51,359 bases of DNA from contig NZ_JAPVQY010000057.1 of the NCBI RefSeq assembly GCF_027257875.1, forward strand, positions 1-51,359, written 5' to 3'. Source of the DNA: Burkholderia sp. IMCC1007. Lineage in GTDB: Bacteria; Pseudomonadota; Gammaproteobacteria; Burkholderiales; Burkholderiaceae. Below, in pieces: positions 20,456-29,653 of the stretch; the first letter of the stretch is position 1; each line of letters opens with the position of its first letter. A program made the position numbers and the translations under genes. A model generated the notes under the pieces. The model had not been told where the DNA came from and searched no databases. It saw only the letters and a list, made by a program, of their open reading frames with translations.

Positions 20456-21469
20456 ATGAAAATTGCCATCCTCGACGACTACCAGGACGCCGTCCGCAAG
20501 CTGAACTGCTTCGAGATGCTTGCCGACCACGACGTGAAGGTCTTCAACAACACGGTGCGCGGCCTGGGACAGCTCGCGAGCCGTCTGGCGGAAGTCGAGG
20601 CGCTCGTGCTGATCCGCGAGCGCACGCCGATCACGTCGCAGCTGCTCGCGAAGCTGCCGAATCTGCGCATGATCAGCCAGACCGGCCGCATATCGAGCCA
20701 CATCGACCTCGAAGCCTGTACCGACCGCGGCATCGCGGTGCTCGAAGGCACCGGCTCGCCGGTCGCGCCGGCCGAACTCACGTGGGCGCTCGTGATGGCC
20801 GCCCAGCGCCGCATTCCGCAATACGTCGCGAACCTGAAGCAGGGCGCATGGCAGCAGTCGGGCCTGAAGACGTCGGCGATGCCGCCGAACTTCGGCCTCG
20901 GCCAGGTGCTGCGCGGCCAGACGCTCGGCATCTGGGGCTACGGGAAGATCGGCCGGATCGTCGCCGGCTACGGCAAGGCCTTCGGGATGAACGTGCTGAT
21001 CTGGGGCCGCGAGCATTCGCTCGAGGCCGCGCGCGCCGACGGCTACACGGCCGCCGACAGCCGCGAAGCGCTGTTCGAGCAGAGCGACGTGCTGTCGCTG
21101 CACCTGCGGATGCACGACGACACGCGCGGGATCGTCAAGCAGGAAGACCTGATGCGGATGAAGCCGACGTCGCTGCTCGTCAACACCAGCCGCGCGGAAC
21201 TGCTCGAGGAAAACGCGCTCGTCAACGCGCTGTCGCACAACCGTCCGGGGATGGTCGCGATCGACGTGTTCGAGAGCGAGCCGATCCTGCAGGGCTACAG
21301 CCTGCTGCGGATGGAAAACGTGATCTGCACGCCGCACATCGGCTACGTCGAGCGCGAAAGCTACGAGCTCTACTTCAGCGCGGCGTTCAAGAACATCCTC
21401 GCGTTCGACCAGGGCGACATGTCCAGCGTCGCGAACCCGGAAGCGCTGACGCCGATCCGCAAGCGCTGA
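20456..21469 (+). CDS. D-2-hydroxyacid dehydrogenase family protein
   Basis: This 337-residue NAD(P)-dependent oxidoreductase of the SerA/LdhA superfamily reduces a 2-oxo acid or oxidises a D-2-hydroxy acid. The Rossmann signature GYGKIG is at 161-166, and the catalytic triad is Arg246 (VNTSRAELL), Glu275 (FESEP) and His294 (TPHIGYVERES). The ATG at 20456 begins a canonical N-terminus (MKIAILDDYQD); the longer upstream frame is unlike the family. It is divergent from the LysR gene, which probably regulates it. The substrate is not evident. Confidence 0.9.
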   Translation: MKIAILDDYQDAVRKLNCFEMLADHDVKVFNNTVRGLGQLASRLAEVEALVLIRERTPITSQLLAKLPNLRMISQTGRISSHIDLEACTDRGIAVLEGTGSPVAPAELTWALVMAAQRRIPQYVANLKQGAWQQSGLKTSAMPPNFGLGQVLRGQTLGIWGYGKIGRIVAGYGKAFGMNVLIWGREHSLEAARADGYTAADSREALFEQSDVLSLHLRMHDDTRGIVKQEDLMRMKPTSLLVNTSRAELLEENALVNALSHNRPGMVAIDVFESEPILQGYSLLRMENVICTPHIGYVERESYELYFSAAFKNILAFDQGDMSSVANPEALTPIRKR

Positions 21470-21523
21470 TCCGCGCCGCGCGGGCCGTGCATATCGTGCG
21501 GCCCCGCTTCGCCGTTTGCCTCT

Positions 21524-22390
21524 TCAGGCGGCCACGCGGCCGCTCGTCAGCGCGTCGACGCGCGCAAGGAAATGCTCGCCGTCGCGCCGTCCGAGGTCGT
21601 ACGCATGCCGCATCTGCGACGGACTCGTGTAATCCCAGCTCGAAATCGGCACCTTGCTCGACGGTTGCACGTACAACCGCCGCTGGTCGCCGTGCGCGAC
21701 CGTGAACATCTGCGGGCGCGGATACAGCCGCGTGACGAGCACCAGCACGTCGCCCGGCGACGGGTCGAGCGCGTCGACCGGCACGTTGTCGACCATCCCG
21801 CCATCGAGCACGGGCCGCCCGCCGCGGCGCAGCACCGGCGTGAACGGCGGCGTGCACGACGACTGCAGGATCAGGTCGGCGAGTTCGTCGACGGTCGCAC
21901 AGGCCTGCGCGCGCACGAACTCGGGACGAAAGCCGAGCGTGCGGCCGAGCGTCGGGTGCAGCGTCTTGCGCACGTACTTCTCGATGTTGTACGCGACGAG
22001 GCCCGCCGCGACCGCGCTGCGCGCGCCGAGCCAGCGCGGCACGTGCGACACGCCGATGCGGATCTCCGGTGCGTCGGCGAGCTGCGCGAACGGCTCGCCG
22101 TAGATGTCGAGCAGCGCCTGCCGGTAGATCCGGTAATGCGGAAACACGGGCTCGCGGCCGAACAGGTTGCCCCAGTACGCGTTCTTGCGGTTGTGGCGCA
22201 GTGCTTCCTCGTAATAGCGCATCACCCACGCGGCGTCGCGCGTATACAGCATGCAGGCGGTGGCCGCGCCGGCCGAGATGCCCGCGATCACGCGCGGGCG
22301 CAGCCCGAGCGCCGGCTGCGCGACGTCCCAGAAGCCGGCTTGCCACCAGCAGCGATTGCCGCCGCCCGCAAAGACGATCTGGTCGAACAT
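21524..22390 (-). CDS. Patatin-like phospholipase
   Basis: The 288-residue protein has the patatin catalytic dyad: nucleophile Ser39 in GISAG and Asp196 in the DGG motif (RPVLDGGMVDNVP), plus the glycine-rich oxyanion loop FAGGGNRCWW near the N-terminus. Patatins hydrolyse acyl esters of membrane lipids. No signal peptide is seen, so it is probably intracellular. Its start lies eight bases after the stop of a PaaI-type thioesterase gene on the same strand, suggesting co-transcription and a shared acyl-lipid or acyl-CoA role. Confidence 0.9.
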   Translation of the reverse strand: MFDQIVFAGGGNRCWWQAGFWDVAQPALGLRPRVIAGISAGAATACMLYTRDAAWVMRYYEEALRHNRKNAYWGNLFGREPVFPHYRIYRQALLDIYGEPFAQLADAPEIRIGVSHVPRWLGARSAVAAGLVAYNIEKYVRKTLHPTLGRTLGFRPEFVRAQACATVDELADLILQSSCTPPFTPVLRRGGRPVLDGGMVDNVPVDALDPSPGDVLVLVTRLYPRPQMFTVAHGDQRRLYVQPSSKVPISSWDYTSPSQMRHAYDLGRRDGEHFLARVDALTSGRVAA

Positions 22391-22398
22391 CGCGCCGC

Positions 22399-22803
22399 TC
22401 AACCGACGAGCGCGTAGGTCGACGTCGCGTGGACGGCCATCTTGCCGTCCTCGTCGAAGAGCTCGACTTCCCCGAACACGAGGTTGCGACCCATCCGCAG
22501 CACGCGCGCGGTGACGAGCACGTCGCCCTTGCGCACCGGACGCATGAAGTTCGTGTTCAGCGAAACGGTCGTCATCGGCCGGAATTCGCCGAGGGCGGCC
22601 GAGATCGCGACCACCATCGCCGTGTCGGCCGCGGCCGTGAACACCTGGCCGCAGATGCTGCCGCCCGAATGGCGGAATTCGCCGGAAAACGGCAGACGCA
22701 TCGTGACGGTGTCGTCGCCGATCGACACGGGGACCAGACCGAGCGAGCGGACCCATGGGGCCAGCAGGCGATCCAGCAATTCGCGGACTGCGTTTTCGTC
22801 CAT
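22399..22803 (-). CDS. PaaI-type hotdog-fold thioesterase
   Basis: This 134-residue hotdog protein carries the FRHSGGSICGQVFTAAADTAMVVAISAAL helix typical of the PaaI/YdiI thioesterase family, followed by TVSLNTNFMRPVRKGD. Such enzymes cleave acyl- or aryl-CoA thioesters. The ATG ending at 22803 is chosen because family similarity begins there. It is directly upstream of the patatin gene, with an eight-base gap. The substrate cannot be assigned. Confidence 0.87.
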   Translation of the reverse strand: MDENAVRELLDRLLAPWVRSLGLVPVSIGDDTVTMRLPFSGEFRHSGGSICGQVFTAAADTAMVVAISAALGEFRPMTTVSLNTNFMRPVRKGDVLVTARVLRMGRNLVFGEVELFDEDGKMAVHATSTYALVG

Positions 22804-22993
22804 CTTCGAATGCCCTGAAAGCGTTGCGCGACCGCCGCGCAACAGGTGGACGTCATCATACCGGGAGCGAGCCAACTGCGATGGCTCGTTAACCCGCCGA
22901 CAGGCGCCGTTGTGGTGACGAAATATTTTGAAGAAATTTGCACAAAGGACTTGCCAAGGGTGAAATACCCGTGCATAATCTTTCTTCTGTTGG

Positions 22994-23069
22994 GGGGCGT
23001 TAGCTCAGTTGGTAGAGCAGCGGACTCTTAATCCGTAGGTCGAGTGTTCGAGTCACTCACGCCCCACCA
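22994..23069 (+). tRNA. tRNA-Lys (anticodon CUU)
   Basis: The 76 bases fold as a full cloverleaf: acceptor GGGGCGT/ACGCCCC (perfect), D arm GCTC/GAGC, anticodon stem GCGGA/TCCGT with loop CTCTTAA (CTT anticodon, codon AAG), T arm GAGTG-TTCGAGT-CACTC, discriminator A and encoded CCA. Confidence 0.97.
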
Positions 23070-23077
23070 GGAATTCC

Positions 23078-23111
23078 AAAGGCCGGTTAGCGCAAGCTAA
23101 CCGGCCTTTTT
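23078..23111 (+). terminator. Terminator of tRNA-Lys
   Basis: A long perfect stem (AAAGGCCGGTTAGC pairing with GCTAACCGGCCTTT) is followed by a T-run, directly after the tRNA. Confidence 0.9.
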
Positions 23112-23399
23112 CCATTTCCGTCGCGGCTTGCCCCACGCGCCTGCGTCGCGGTATGCCGTCGCACGCATCTCCCGCATCGTTTCCGCTAGAATCCCCCGAC
23201 AAATATCACACGACCGGCACCGCGATCGCCGTATCGCTGCCGGCACTGAGAGAGCATGGGACGTCAAACATGGAATCATGTGCACGAGACGGGGCCATTC
23301 AGAGGGCATGGTCACGCCGGCAACGGCGCGCAGGTCGGCGCGCGCTCCCCATCCGACCGCATCCGGATCCGTCGCACGACGCGCGCAGCGAATCCGCTC
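23112..23399. other. Intergenic region before the DUF3592 gene
   Basis: About 290 bases separate the tRNA-Lys terminator from the next start codon. I see no convincing gene, repeat or operator in it; it presumably carries the promoter of the DUF3592 gene. Confidence 0.45.
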
Positions 23400-24290
23400 A
23401 TGCCGCGTAAGGACACGCTCGTTGCATTTGCACTCGGCATTGCGCTGCTCGCGCTCGCAGGTGCGCTCGCCGTCGCGGCCAGCAGCACGGCCGGCCAGCT
23501 GGTTCGCACACCCGGTACGGTCGTGCGCATCGTGCAGGACAGCGACGCGATGCGAGCATACCGGCCGATCGTCGCCTATCTCGCGAACGGCGGCCGGCGC
23601 CGCGAAGTCGCCGGCAATACCGCGTCGAGCGTCCCTGCGTACGACATCGGCGAAAGCGTCGACGTCCTGCTCGACCCCGCCGATCCCGAGCGCCCCGCCC
23701 GTGTCGACGATTTCGCGCAACGCTGGTTGCCAGCTGCCGTGCCTGCGCTGCTCGCCGTCGTGTCGCTCTCGATCGGCGGCCTGCTGTACGTGAACGAGCG
23801 TCGCAACCATCGATTCGACGCACTGCCACACCGAGCGACCGGCAAACCGGTGCGGCGCCGCTGGAACATCGCAGCCGTGTTGATTCCGATCGCGATCGGC
23901 ACCGGGTTCCTGACCGGCGCCGGCGCCGCGGGCCTGCGCCAGTGGCAGATCGCCCATCGCTACGCACACTCGATTGGCCACGTCGTCGAGGTGGCCGGCA
24001 CCGCACGCTCGTCGCTCCATTCGGCAATCGTCACGTTCACCACCGACAGCGGCCGCCCGATCACGTTCACACAAGGCCCGGCGTCATCGTCCCTGGGGCT
24101 GCATGAAGGCGACGCGGTCAACGTGCTGTACGACCCCGTCACGCCGGAACATGCGATCGTCGACCCGTTCTGGGATCGCTGGCGCGTCGCGGGCATCCTG
24201 TTCGCGATCGGTGCGCCGCTGTTCGTTGCCGGACTGTTCGTCGCCGCGAGGCTGTGGCCCGAGCATCGGCTGCACGACGTCATCGAATGA
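23400..24290 (+). CDS. Membrane protein with two DUF3592-like units
   Basis: The 296-residue protein starts at ATG 23400 (MPRKDTLVAFALGIALLALAG). It has four hydrophobic helices: near the N-terminus, about 115-132, about 155-180 and about 263-285. Two similar extracytoplasmic units follow the first and third helix. Each runs GxxVRxxGTV or IGHVVEVAGTA, then a beta-rich segment, then GESVDVLLDPADPERPARVDDFAQRWL or GDAVNVLYDPVTPEHAIVDPFWDRW. This duplicated layout is the DUF3592 pattern in tandem. The function is unknown. It is convergent with the ABC transporter genes. Confidence 0.75.
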   Translation: MPRKDTLVAFALGIALLALAGALAVAASSTAGQLVRTPGTVVRIVQDSDAMRAYRPIVAYLANGGRRREVAGNTASSVPAYDIGESVDVLLDPADPERPARVDDFAQRWLPAAVPALLAVVSLSIGGLLYVNERRNHRFDALPHRATGKPVRRRWNIAAVLIPIAIGTGFLTGAGAAGLRQWQIAHRYAHSIGHVVEVAGTARSSLHSAIVTFTTDSGRPITFTQGPASSSLGLHEGDAVNVLYDPVTPEHAIVDPFWDRWRVAGILFAIGAPLFVAGLFVAARLWPEHRLHDVIE

Positions 24291-24432
24291 CGCGTGCGGG
24301 CCCGGCCGGTAAAGCCGCCCGGCTCCGAGCATGCCACGCGCGCGGTTCCCTCATGCAGCAGGGGAACCGATCGTCGCGGCGCGGCGCGACCGGCGCGAGC
24401 GCAGCGGATCGCCACCGCTGTCGCGCGGCACG

Positions 24433-25191
24433 TCAGAGAGCCGGCACGCCTTGCGCGAGCGTCGCGACGAACTTCGCGGTGCGCGGGTCGCGCGGCCGCC
24501 CGAACAGTTCGCGCGATGCACCGGCTTCGACCACGCGGCCATCCGCGAGAAACACCGCGTCCTGCGCAACCGATGCGGCCAGACGCAGATCGTGCGTGGC
24601 CATCAGCATCGTCGTGCCTTCGCGCGCGAGCTGGCGCAGCACCTCGACGACTTCGACGGACAGCTCGGGATCGAGCGCCGACGTCGGCTCGTCGCACAAC
24701 AGCACCTGCGGCGACGGCGCGAGCGCACGCGCGATCGCGACGCGCTGCTGCTGCCCGCCCGACAATGTCGCGGGCCACGCGTCGGCCTTGGCCGCGATGC
24801 CGACCTTGTCGAGCAACGCGAGCGCGCGCTCGCGTGCCTGCTCGCGCGGCCAGCGCTGCACGGTCACGAGCCCTTCCATCACGTTCTGCACGACGCTCAG
24901 ATGCGGGAACAGCTGAAAGTTCTGGAACACCATCCCGGTTTGCCGGCGCACGGCGAACACGGCATCGCGCGACGGCCGATGCCCGGCCGTGAACTCGATA
25001 CGCGCGTCGCCGACCGTGAGCGCGCCCGTCTCCGGCACTTCGAGCAGGTTCACGCAGCGCAGCAGCGTGCTCTTGCCGCTGCCGGACGGCCCGATCAGCG
25101 CCGTCACGCTGCCCGGCTGCAATGCGAGGTCGATCGCGCTCAGCACGCGATGCGTGCCGAACGACTTGTCGATGCGTTCGAGACGAATCAT
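24433..25191 (-). CDS. Polar amino-acid (cystine-type) ABC transporter ATPase
   Basis: This 252-residue ATPase has Walker A GPSGSGKST (34-42), the Q loop VFQNFQLFPHL, the signature LSGGQQQR, Walker B VLLCDEP and the H-loop histidine in MATHDLRLA. The sequence resembles the YecC/TcyN group that energises L-cystine uptake. The ATG ending at 25191 overlaps the permease stop (ATGA). It is the last of a binding protein-permease-ATPase series. The exact amino acid is inferred. Confidence 0.9.
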   Translation of the reverse strand: MIRLERIDKSFGTHRVLSAIDLALQPGSVTALIGPSGSGKSTLLRCVNLLEVPETGALTVGDARIEFTAGHRPSRDAVFAVRRQTGMVFQNFQLFPHLSVVQNVMEGLVTVQRWPREQARERALALLDKVGIAAKADAWPATLSGGQQQRVAIARALAPSPQVLLCDEPTSALDPELSVEVVEVLRQLAREGTTMLMATHDLRLAASVAQDAVFLADGRVVEAGASRELFGRPRDPRTAKFVATLAQGVPAL

Positions 25192-25868
25192 CGCAACTCC
25201 GCATGGAACAGCGCGTGACGGCCGAAACGGAGTTCGAGGCGGCGTTGCAGCGTGGAGAGCACCGAGCTGAACAGCAGATAGATCAGTGCGGCTTCGGTGT
25301 AGAGGATCAGCGGCTCGTAGGTCACGGCCGCGATGCGCTGCGCGGCCTGGAAGATCTCCGGCACGGTCAGCACGGCCGCGAGCGACGTGTCCTTCACGAG
25401 CGAGATGAACGAATTCGACAACGCGGGCAGCGCGACGCGCGCGGCCTGCGGCAGGATCGCGCGGCGCAGTGCCTGCGCGCGCATCATCGCCATCGAATAC
25501 GCGGCTTCCCACTGCCCCTTCGGGATCGATTCGATCACGCCGCGAATCACCTCGGCGTTGTACGCACCGACGTTCAGCGAGAAGCCGATCACGGCGGCGG
25601 TCAGCGGATCGAGCACGATGCCGACGTTCGGCAATCCGTAGAAGATCACGAACAACTGCACGAGCAGCGGCGAACCGCGGAACAGCCAGATGTAGAACCG
25701 TACGCCGGCCTGCGCCCAGCGCGGCCCGAACAGGCGCGCGAGCGCCGCGCCGAACGCGAGCAGCAGGCCGATCGCGAACGACGCGAGCGTGAGCGGAACC
25801 GTGAACACGAGCCCTGCAACGAGCAGGGGCCGCAGCGATTCCGCCATCAGGTGCAGCCAGGACGGCAT
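25188..25868 (-). CDS. Polar amino-acid (cystine-type) ABC transporter permease
   Basis: The 226-residue inner-membrane permease has about five helices, the HisM-type motif YIWLFRGSPLLVQLFVIFYGLP and the EAA loop EAAYSMAMMRAQALRRAILPQA, which contacts the ATPase. It resembles YecS/TcyL. It overlaps the ATPase start by four bases and lies 14 bases after the binding-protein gene. A single permease gene implies a homodimeric channel. Confidence 0.9.
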   Translation of the reverse strand: MPSWLHLMAESLRPLLVAGLVFTVPLTLASFAIGLLLAFGAALARLFGPRWAQAGVRFYIWLFRGSPLLVQLFVIFYGLPNVGIVLDPLTAAVIGFSLNVGAYNAEVIRGVIESIPKGQWEAAYSMAMMRAQALRRAILPQAARVALPALSNSFISLVKDTSLAAVLTVPEIFQAAQRIAAVTYEPLILYTEAALIYLLFSSVLSTLQRRLELRFGRHALFHAELR

Positions 25869-25882
25869 CGTTCAGCCTCGGC

Positions 25883-26665
25883 TCACGGCTGCGACACGTC
25901 GCGGCCGAAATACTTCTGCGAGATCTTCGCGTAGGTGCCGTCGGCCTTGATGTCGGCGAGCGCCTTGTCGATCGCGGCCACCAGTGCCGGGCTGCCCTTG
26001 CGCAGCAGCACGCCGGACGCGTCGCCCGCGCCGGTCGTGTCCGTCGCCGCGATCTTCAGCTTCGCGTCGGGCTTGTGCTTGCGGAAATCGAGGTACGACA
26101 GCGAGTCGTTGATCGTCGCGTCGACGCGCCCCGAGATCAGCAGATCGATCGACTCGTTGAAGCCCTGCACCGGCACCACGTCCGCGCCATGCGCGGCCGC
26201 GAGCTTGCCGAAATTGCTCGTCAGCGTGTTCGCGGATTTCTTGCCCTTCAGGTCGTCGAACGTGCGGATCGACGTGTTGTCGGCGCGCACGATCAGCACC
26301 GCGTGCGACGTGATGTACGGCGTCGAGAAATCGTACTTCGCCTTGCGCGCATCGGTGATCGACACTTCGTTGACGACCGCGTCGTAGCGGTTCACGTCGA
26401 GGCCCGCGATCAGCCCGTCCCACTTGCCTTCGACGAATTCGGGCTTCACGCCGAGCCGCTGCGCGATCGCGGTCGCGATGTCGACGTCGAAGCCGGTCAG
26501 CTTGCCCGTCGCGTCGTGATACGTGAACGGCGCATACGTGCCTTCGGTGCCGACGCGGAACACGCCGGCCGACTTGATCTGCGAGAGGTCGTCGGCGGCG
26601 AGCACACTCGTGACCGCGACGGCCTGCAGCAACGCGACGACCAGGATGGAGCGGAGGATTTTCAT
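25883..26665 (-). CDS. Amino-acid (cystine-type) ABC transporter substrate-binding protein
   Basis: The 260-residue family 3 solute-binding protein has a signal peptide cleaved near residue 23 (VTSVLA/ADDLS). GVFRVGTEGTYAPFTYHDATGKLTGFDVDIA is the typical ligand-binding start, and NRYDAVVNEVSITDARK a later hinge segment. It resembles FliY/TcyJ. The ATG ending at 26665 is preferred over an upstream in-frame start because the signal peptide begins there. It is first of three genes; the ligand is probably cystine or a related amino acid. Confidence 0.88.
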   Translation of the reverse strand: MKILRSILVVALLQAVAVTSVLAADDLSQIKSAGVFRVGTEGTYAPFTYHDATGKLTGFDVDIATAIAQRLGVKPEFVEGKWDGLIAGLDVNRYDAVVNEVSITDARKAKYDFSTPYITSHAVLIVRADNTSIRTFDDLKGKKSANTLTSNFGKLAAAHGADVVPVQGFNESIDLLISGRVDATINDSLSYLDFRKHKPDAKLKIAATDTTGAGDASGVLLRKGSPALVAAIDKALADIKADGTYAKISQKYFGRDVSQP

Positions 26666-26770
26666 GATGCGGACCCCGAATGATTGAAGGGAGTGATCCC
26701 GCCGGCGCACGTGCGCCGTTCGAGAGGTCCGCGAATTCTACCGACGCGGGCAAGCCCGGCAAAAACGCAA

Positions 26771-26793
26771 ATCGGCTAACGATATGAGCCGAT
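26771..26793 (-). terminator. Probable terminator of phnA-phnY
   Basis: ATCGGCT and AGCCGAT form a seven-base-pair stem with a nine-base loop. On the minus strand it is followed by TTTGCGTTTTT. A larger GC hairpin (26801-26832, CGCCCGCAC/GTGCGGGCG) lies between it and phnY and may act together with it. Confidence 0.6.
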
Positions 26794-26857
26794 CGAATAA
26801 CGCCCGCACGGGCCGTGAAGCCGGTGCGGGCGCGCATGTCGACACATTACGTGCGAC

Positions 26858-28312
26858 TTACCACGGCAGCGAATAGGTCTTCGTATTCGTGAAGCTCTTC
26901 ATCGCTTCCTGCACGCCTTCCTTGTAGCCGAGACCGGAATCCTTCACGCCGCCGAACGGCGTCAGTTCGAGCCGGTAGCCCGGCACCTCGCGCACGTTCA
27001 CGCTGCCGACTTCGAGCTCGGTGATGAAGCGCGTGATGTTGTCGAAGCGGTTCGTGCAGACCGACGACGACAACGCATAGTCGGTGCTGTTCGACATGCG
27101 GATCGCCTCGTCGATGTCGCGAAAGCGCATGATCGGCGACACGGGCCCGAACGTCTCGTACTTCACGAGCGGCATGTCGGGCGTCACGCGATCGACGACG
27201 GTCGGCGAATACAGCGCGCCGTCGCGCACGTTGCCGACCAGCAGCCGCGCACCGCGCGAGATCGCGTCGCTCACCTGCTGCTCGCAGAACTTCGCGGCCG
27301 CTTCGTCGATCACCGTGCCCATGTCGACCGATGGATCGGCCGGATTGCCGTACGCCCACGCGCGGGTCTTCTCGACCACCAGCTCGGTGAAGCGATCGGC
27401 CACCGCCTCGTGCACGAGCATCCGCTTGATCGCGGTGCAGCGCTGCCCCGAGTTCTTGTACGAGCCCGACACGGCGAGCGTGCTCGCCTCGTCGAGATCG
27501 GCGTCCTCCATCACGATGATCGGATCATTGCCGCCGAGCTCGAGCACCGCGCGCCGGTAGCCCATCCGCGACGCGATCGACTTGCCGATCGACACGCCGC
27601 CGGTGAACGTGATCAGGTCGATCGCCGGATTGGTGATCAGCTCGTCCGCGATTTCCTTCGGGTCGCCGGTCAGCACCTGGAGCATCTGCGGCGGCAGGCC
27701 CGCTTCGTACAGGATGTCCGCGAACAGGTAGCACGACAGCGGCACCTTCTCCGACGGCTTCACGACGATCCGGTTGTTCGTCGCGACCGACGGCACCACC
27801 TTGTGCGCGACCTGGTTCATCGGATGGTTGAACGGCGTGATCGCGGAAATCACGCCGAGCAGCGGCTCGCGCTGCGTGTACACGCGGCGCTTCTTGCCGT
27901 GCGGCGTCAGATCGCACGAGAAGATCTGCCCGTCGTCCTTCAGCACTTCGCCCGCGCCGAACGTGAGCACGTCGGCCACGCGCCCCGCTTCATACGTCGA
28001 ATCCTTGATGCACAACCCGGCTTCGGCCGTGATCAGCGCGGCGATCTCGGCGGTGCGCGCACGCACGATGTCGGCCGCGCGGCGCAGGATCGCCGCGCGC
28101 TCGTGACGCGTGAGCGACGGCCGGTACGCACCGGCGACCGCGAACGCGCGCCGCACGTCGTCGAGCGTCGCCTTCGGCACGGTGCCGACGAGCGAGCCGT
28201 CGTACGGGTTGCGTACCTCGATCACCGCGTCGCGGTGGATCCGTTCACCATCGATTCGCAGTGCTTCGCGATGAAGCTCGCGGACATCCGTCGATGCTGC
28301 AATGGCGTTCAT
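26858..28312 (-). CDS. phnY: Phosphonoacetaldehyde dehydrogenase PhnY
   Basis: PhnY oxidises phosphonoacetaldehyde to phosphonoacetate with NAD. The 484-residue aldehyde dehydrogenase has catalytic Cys292 in NSGQRCTAIKR, general base Glu258 in LELGGN, the nucleotide-binding FTGG segment near 236-239 and SAITPFNHPMN near 156-166. Arg111 and nearby Lys/Arg residues lie where PhnY binds the phosphonate group in characterised homologues. It follows phnA on the minus strand (27 bases), so both are read from the divergent phn promoter. Assignment over other ALDHs rests strongly on the phnW and phnA context. Confidence 0.93.
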   Translation of the reverse strand: MNAIAASTDVRELHREALRIDGERIHRDAVIEVRNPYDGSLVGTVPKATLDDVRRAFAVAGAYRPSLTRHERAAILRRAADIVRARTAEIAALITAEAGLCIKDSTYEAGRVADVLTFGAGEVLKDDGQIFSCDLTPHGKKRRVYTQREPLLGVISAITPFNHPMNQVAHKVVPSVATNNRIVVKPSEKVPLSCYLFADILYEAGLPPQMLQVLTGDPKEIADELITNPAIDLITFTGGVSIGKSIASRMGYRRAVLELGGNDPIIVMEDADLDEASTLAVSGSYKNSGQRCTAIKRMLVHEAVADRFTELVVEKTRAWAYGNPADPSVDMGTVIDEAAAKFCEQQVSDAISRGARLLVGNVRDGALYSPTVVDRVTPDMPLVKYETFGPVSPIMRFRDIDEAIRMSNSTDYALSSSVCTNRFDNITRFITELEVGSVNVREVPGYRLELTPFGGVKDSGLGYKEGVQEAMKSFTNTKTYSLPW

Positions 28313-28339
28313 GAGTGTCTCCTGGCGGATGCGTCCGCG

Positions 28340-29578
28340 TCACTGCAGATGGTTGAGCGCGATGTCGATGATGTCGAAGTTGCGCAGCCGCGCGCGCCCC
28401 GACACGTCGGTCGCGACCGGTTTGCTGAAGATCAGCGGCACGATCTGCTCGGAGATCCCGCCGTGCGAGCGCAGCGGCACGTCGAGGCCCGACAGGTCGT
28501 GCTTGATGCGGCGCGTGCCGAGCACGACGTCCTGCTTCGAGATCACGATCAGGTCGCCCATCCGCGCCGGCGGCAGCTCGAAGCGCGCGCAGCCTTCGGC
28601 GCCCGTCAGCACGACCTCGATGCCGTCCACCGCGGCAAGCCGCGCACGCAGCGCGTCGGTATCGGCGGAATCGGGCACGTAGACGGTCGCGAACGAGCCG
28701 AGCGCGCCGTGGTGCACGACGTACGGATCGGTGATCGGAAGGATCACGCGCGCCGCATCGTGGCCGAGCCACGCGTCGAACAGCTCCTGCAGGTAGATCA
28801 CGTTCGGCTCGCCGGTCTCGCCGTCGTGCTTCGCGTTCATCCCGTGGTCGGCCGTGATCGCGACGATCGCGCCGAGCTCGTCGAGCCGCTTCAGGTACGT
28901 GTCCATCATCTGGTAGAACGCGTTCGCGCCGTCCGTGCCCGGTGCGCACTTGTGCTGCACGTAATCGGTGGTCGACAGGTACATCAGGTCGATCGGGCGC
29001 GTCTCGAGCAGACGCACGCCGGCCGCGAACACGAACTCCGACAACTCCGCGCTGTATACGCTCGGCACCGGCTTGCCGACCAGCTCGAGCACGTTGTCGA
29101 TGCCGTTTTCCTCGAGGCTCGCTTCATCGGCCTTCTCCGACGAGAAGCAGATGCCCTTGAGCCCCTTGCCGAGCAGGCGCCGCAGCTTGTCCTTCGCGGT
29201 GACGACCGCGACGCGCGCGCCCTGTTCGGCGAAGGTCGCGAGCACGGTGGGCGCGACGAGATACTTCGGATCGTTCATCAGCACCTCGGCGCCGGTGTCG
29301 CGATCGTAGAAGTAGTTGCCGCTTATCCCGTGGACCGCCGGCGGCACGCCGGTAACAATCGACAGGTTGTTCGGGTTCGTGAAGCTCGGCACCACGCACT
29401 CGCCCTTGAGCGCCGTGCCCGGCTTCAGCAGCGTGCGCAGGAACGGCGCGACGCCGGCCTCGGCCGCCATCTCGAGATATTCATAGGCGCAGCCGTCGAC
29501 GCAGACCACCACCACGGGGCGGCTCATCCAGTTGTAGCGGCGGCCGTTCACTTCCACGGATACAGGCGTTTCAGTCAT
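28340..29578 (-). CDS. phnA: Phosphonoacetate hydrolase PhnA
   Basis: PhnA hydrolyses the carbon-phosphorus bond of phosphonoacetate to acetate and phosphate. The 412-residue protein belongs to the alkaline-phosphatase superfamily. Asp28 (VCVDGC), nucleophile Thr67 (PSFTNPN), Asp205 and His209 (STTDYVQHK), Asp244 and His245 (ADHGMN) and His372 (RSHGG) form the expected two-zinc site. It is first gene of the minus-strand arm, 27 bases before phnY. No signal peptide is seen, so it works in the cytoplasm on imported AEP after PhnW and PhnY. Confidence 0.94.
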   Translation of the reverse strand: MTETPVSVEVNGRRYNWMSRPVVVVCVDGCAYEYLEMAAEAGVAPFLRTLLKPGTALKGECVVPSFTNPNNLSIVTGVPPAVHGISGNYFYDRDTGAEVLMNDPKYLVAPTVLATFAEQGARVAVVTAKDKLRRLLGKGLKGICFSSEKADEASLEENGIDNVLELVGKPVPSVYSAELSEFVFAAGVRLLETRPIDLMYLSTTDYVQHKCAPGTDGANAFYQMMDTYLKRLDELGAIVAITADHGMNAKHDGETGEPNVIYLQELFDAWLGHDAARVILPITDPYVVHHGALGSFATVYVPDSADTDALRARLAAVDGIEVVLTGAEGCARFELPPARMGDLIVISKQDVVLGTRRIKHDLSGLDVPLRSHGGISEQIVPLIFSKPVATDVSGRARLRNFDIIDIALNHLQ

Positions 29579-29653
29579 GACGTTCAGTCCTTTCGGTTCG
29601 AAGGGGGTTGAGCTGTCGGCGCCCGCGCCGCGCCGAGGAGGTGTTTTCCATGC

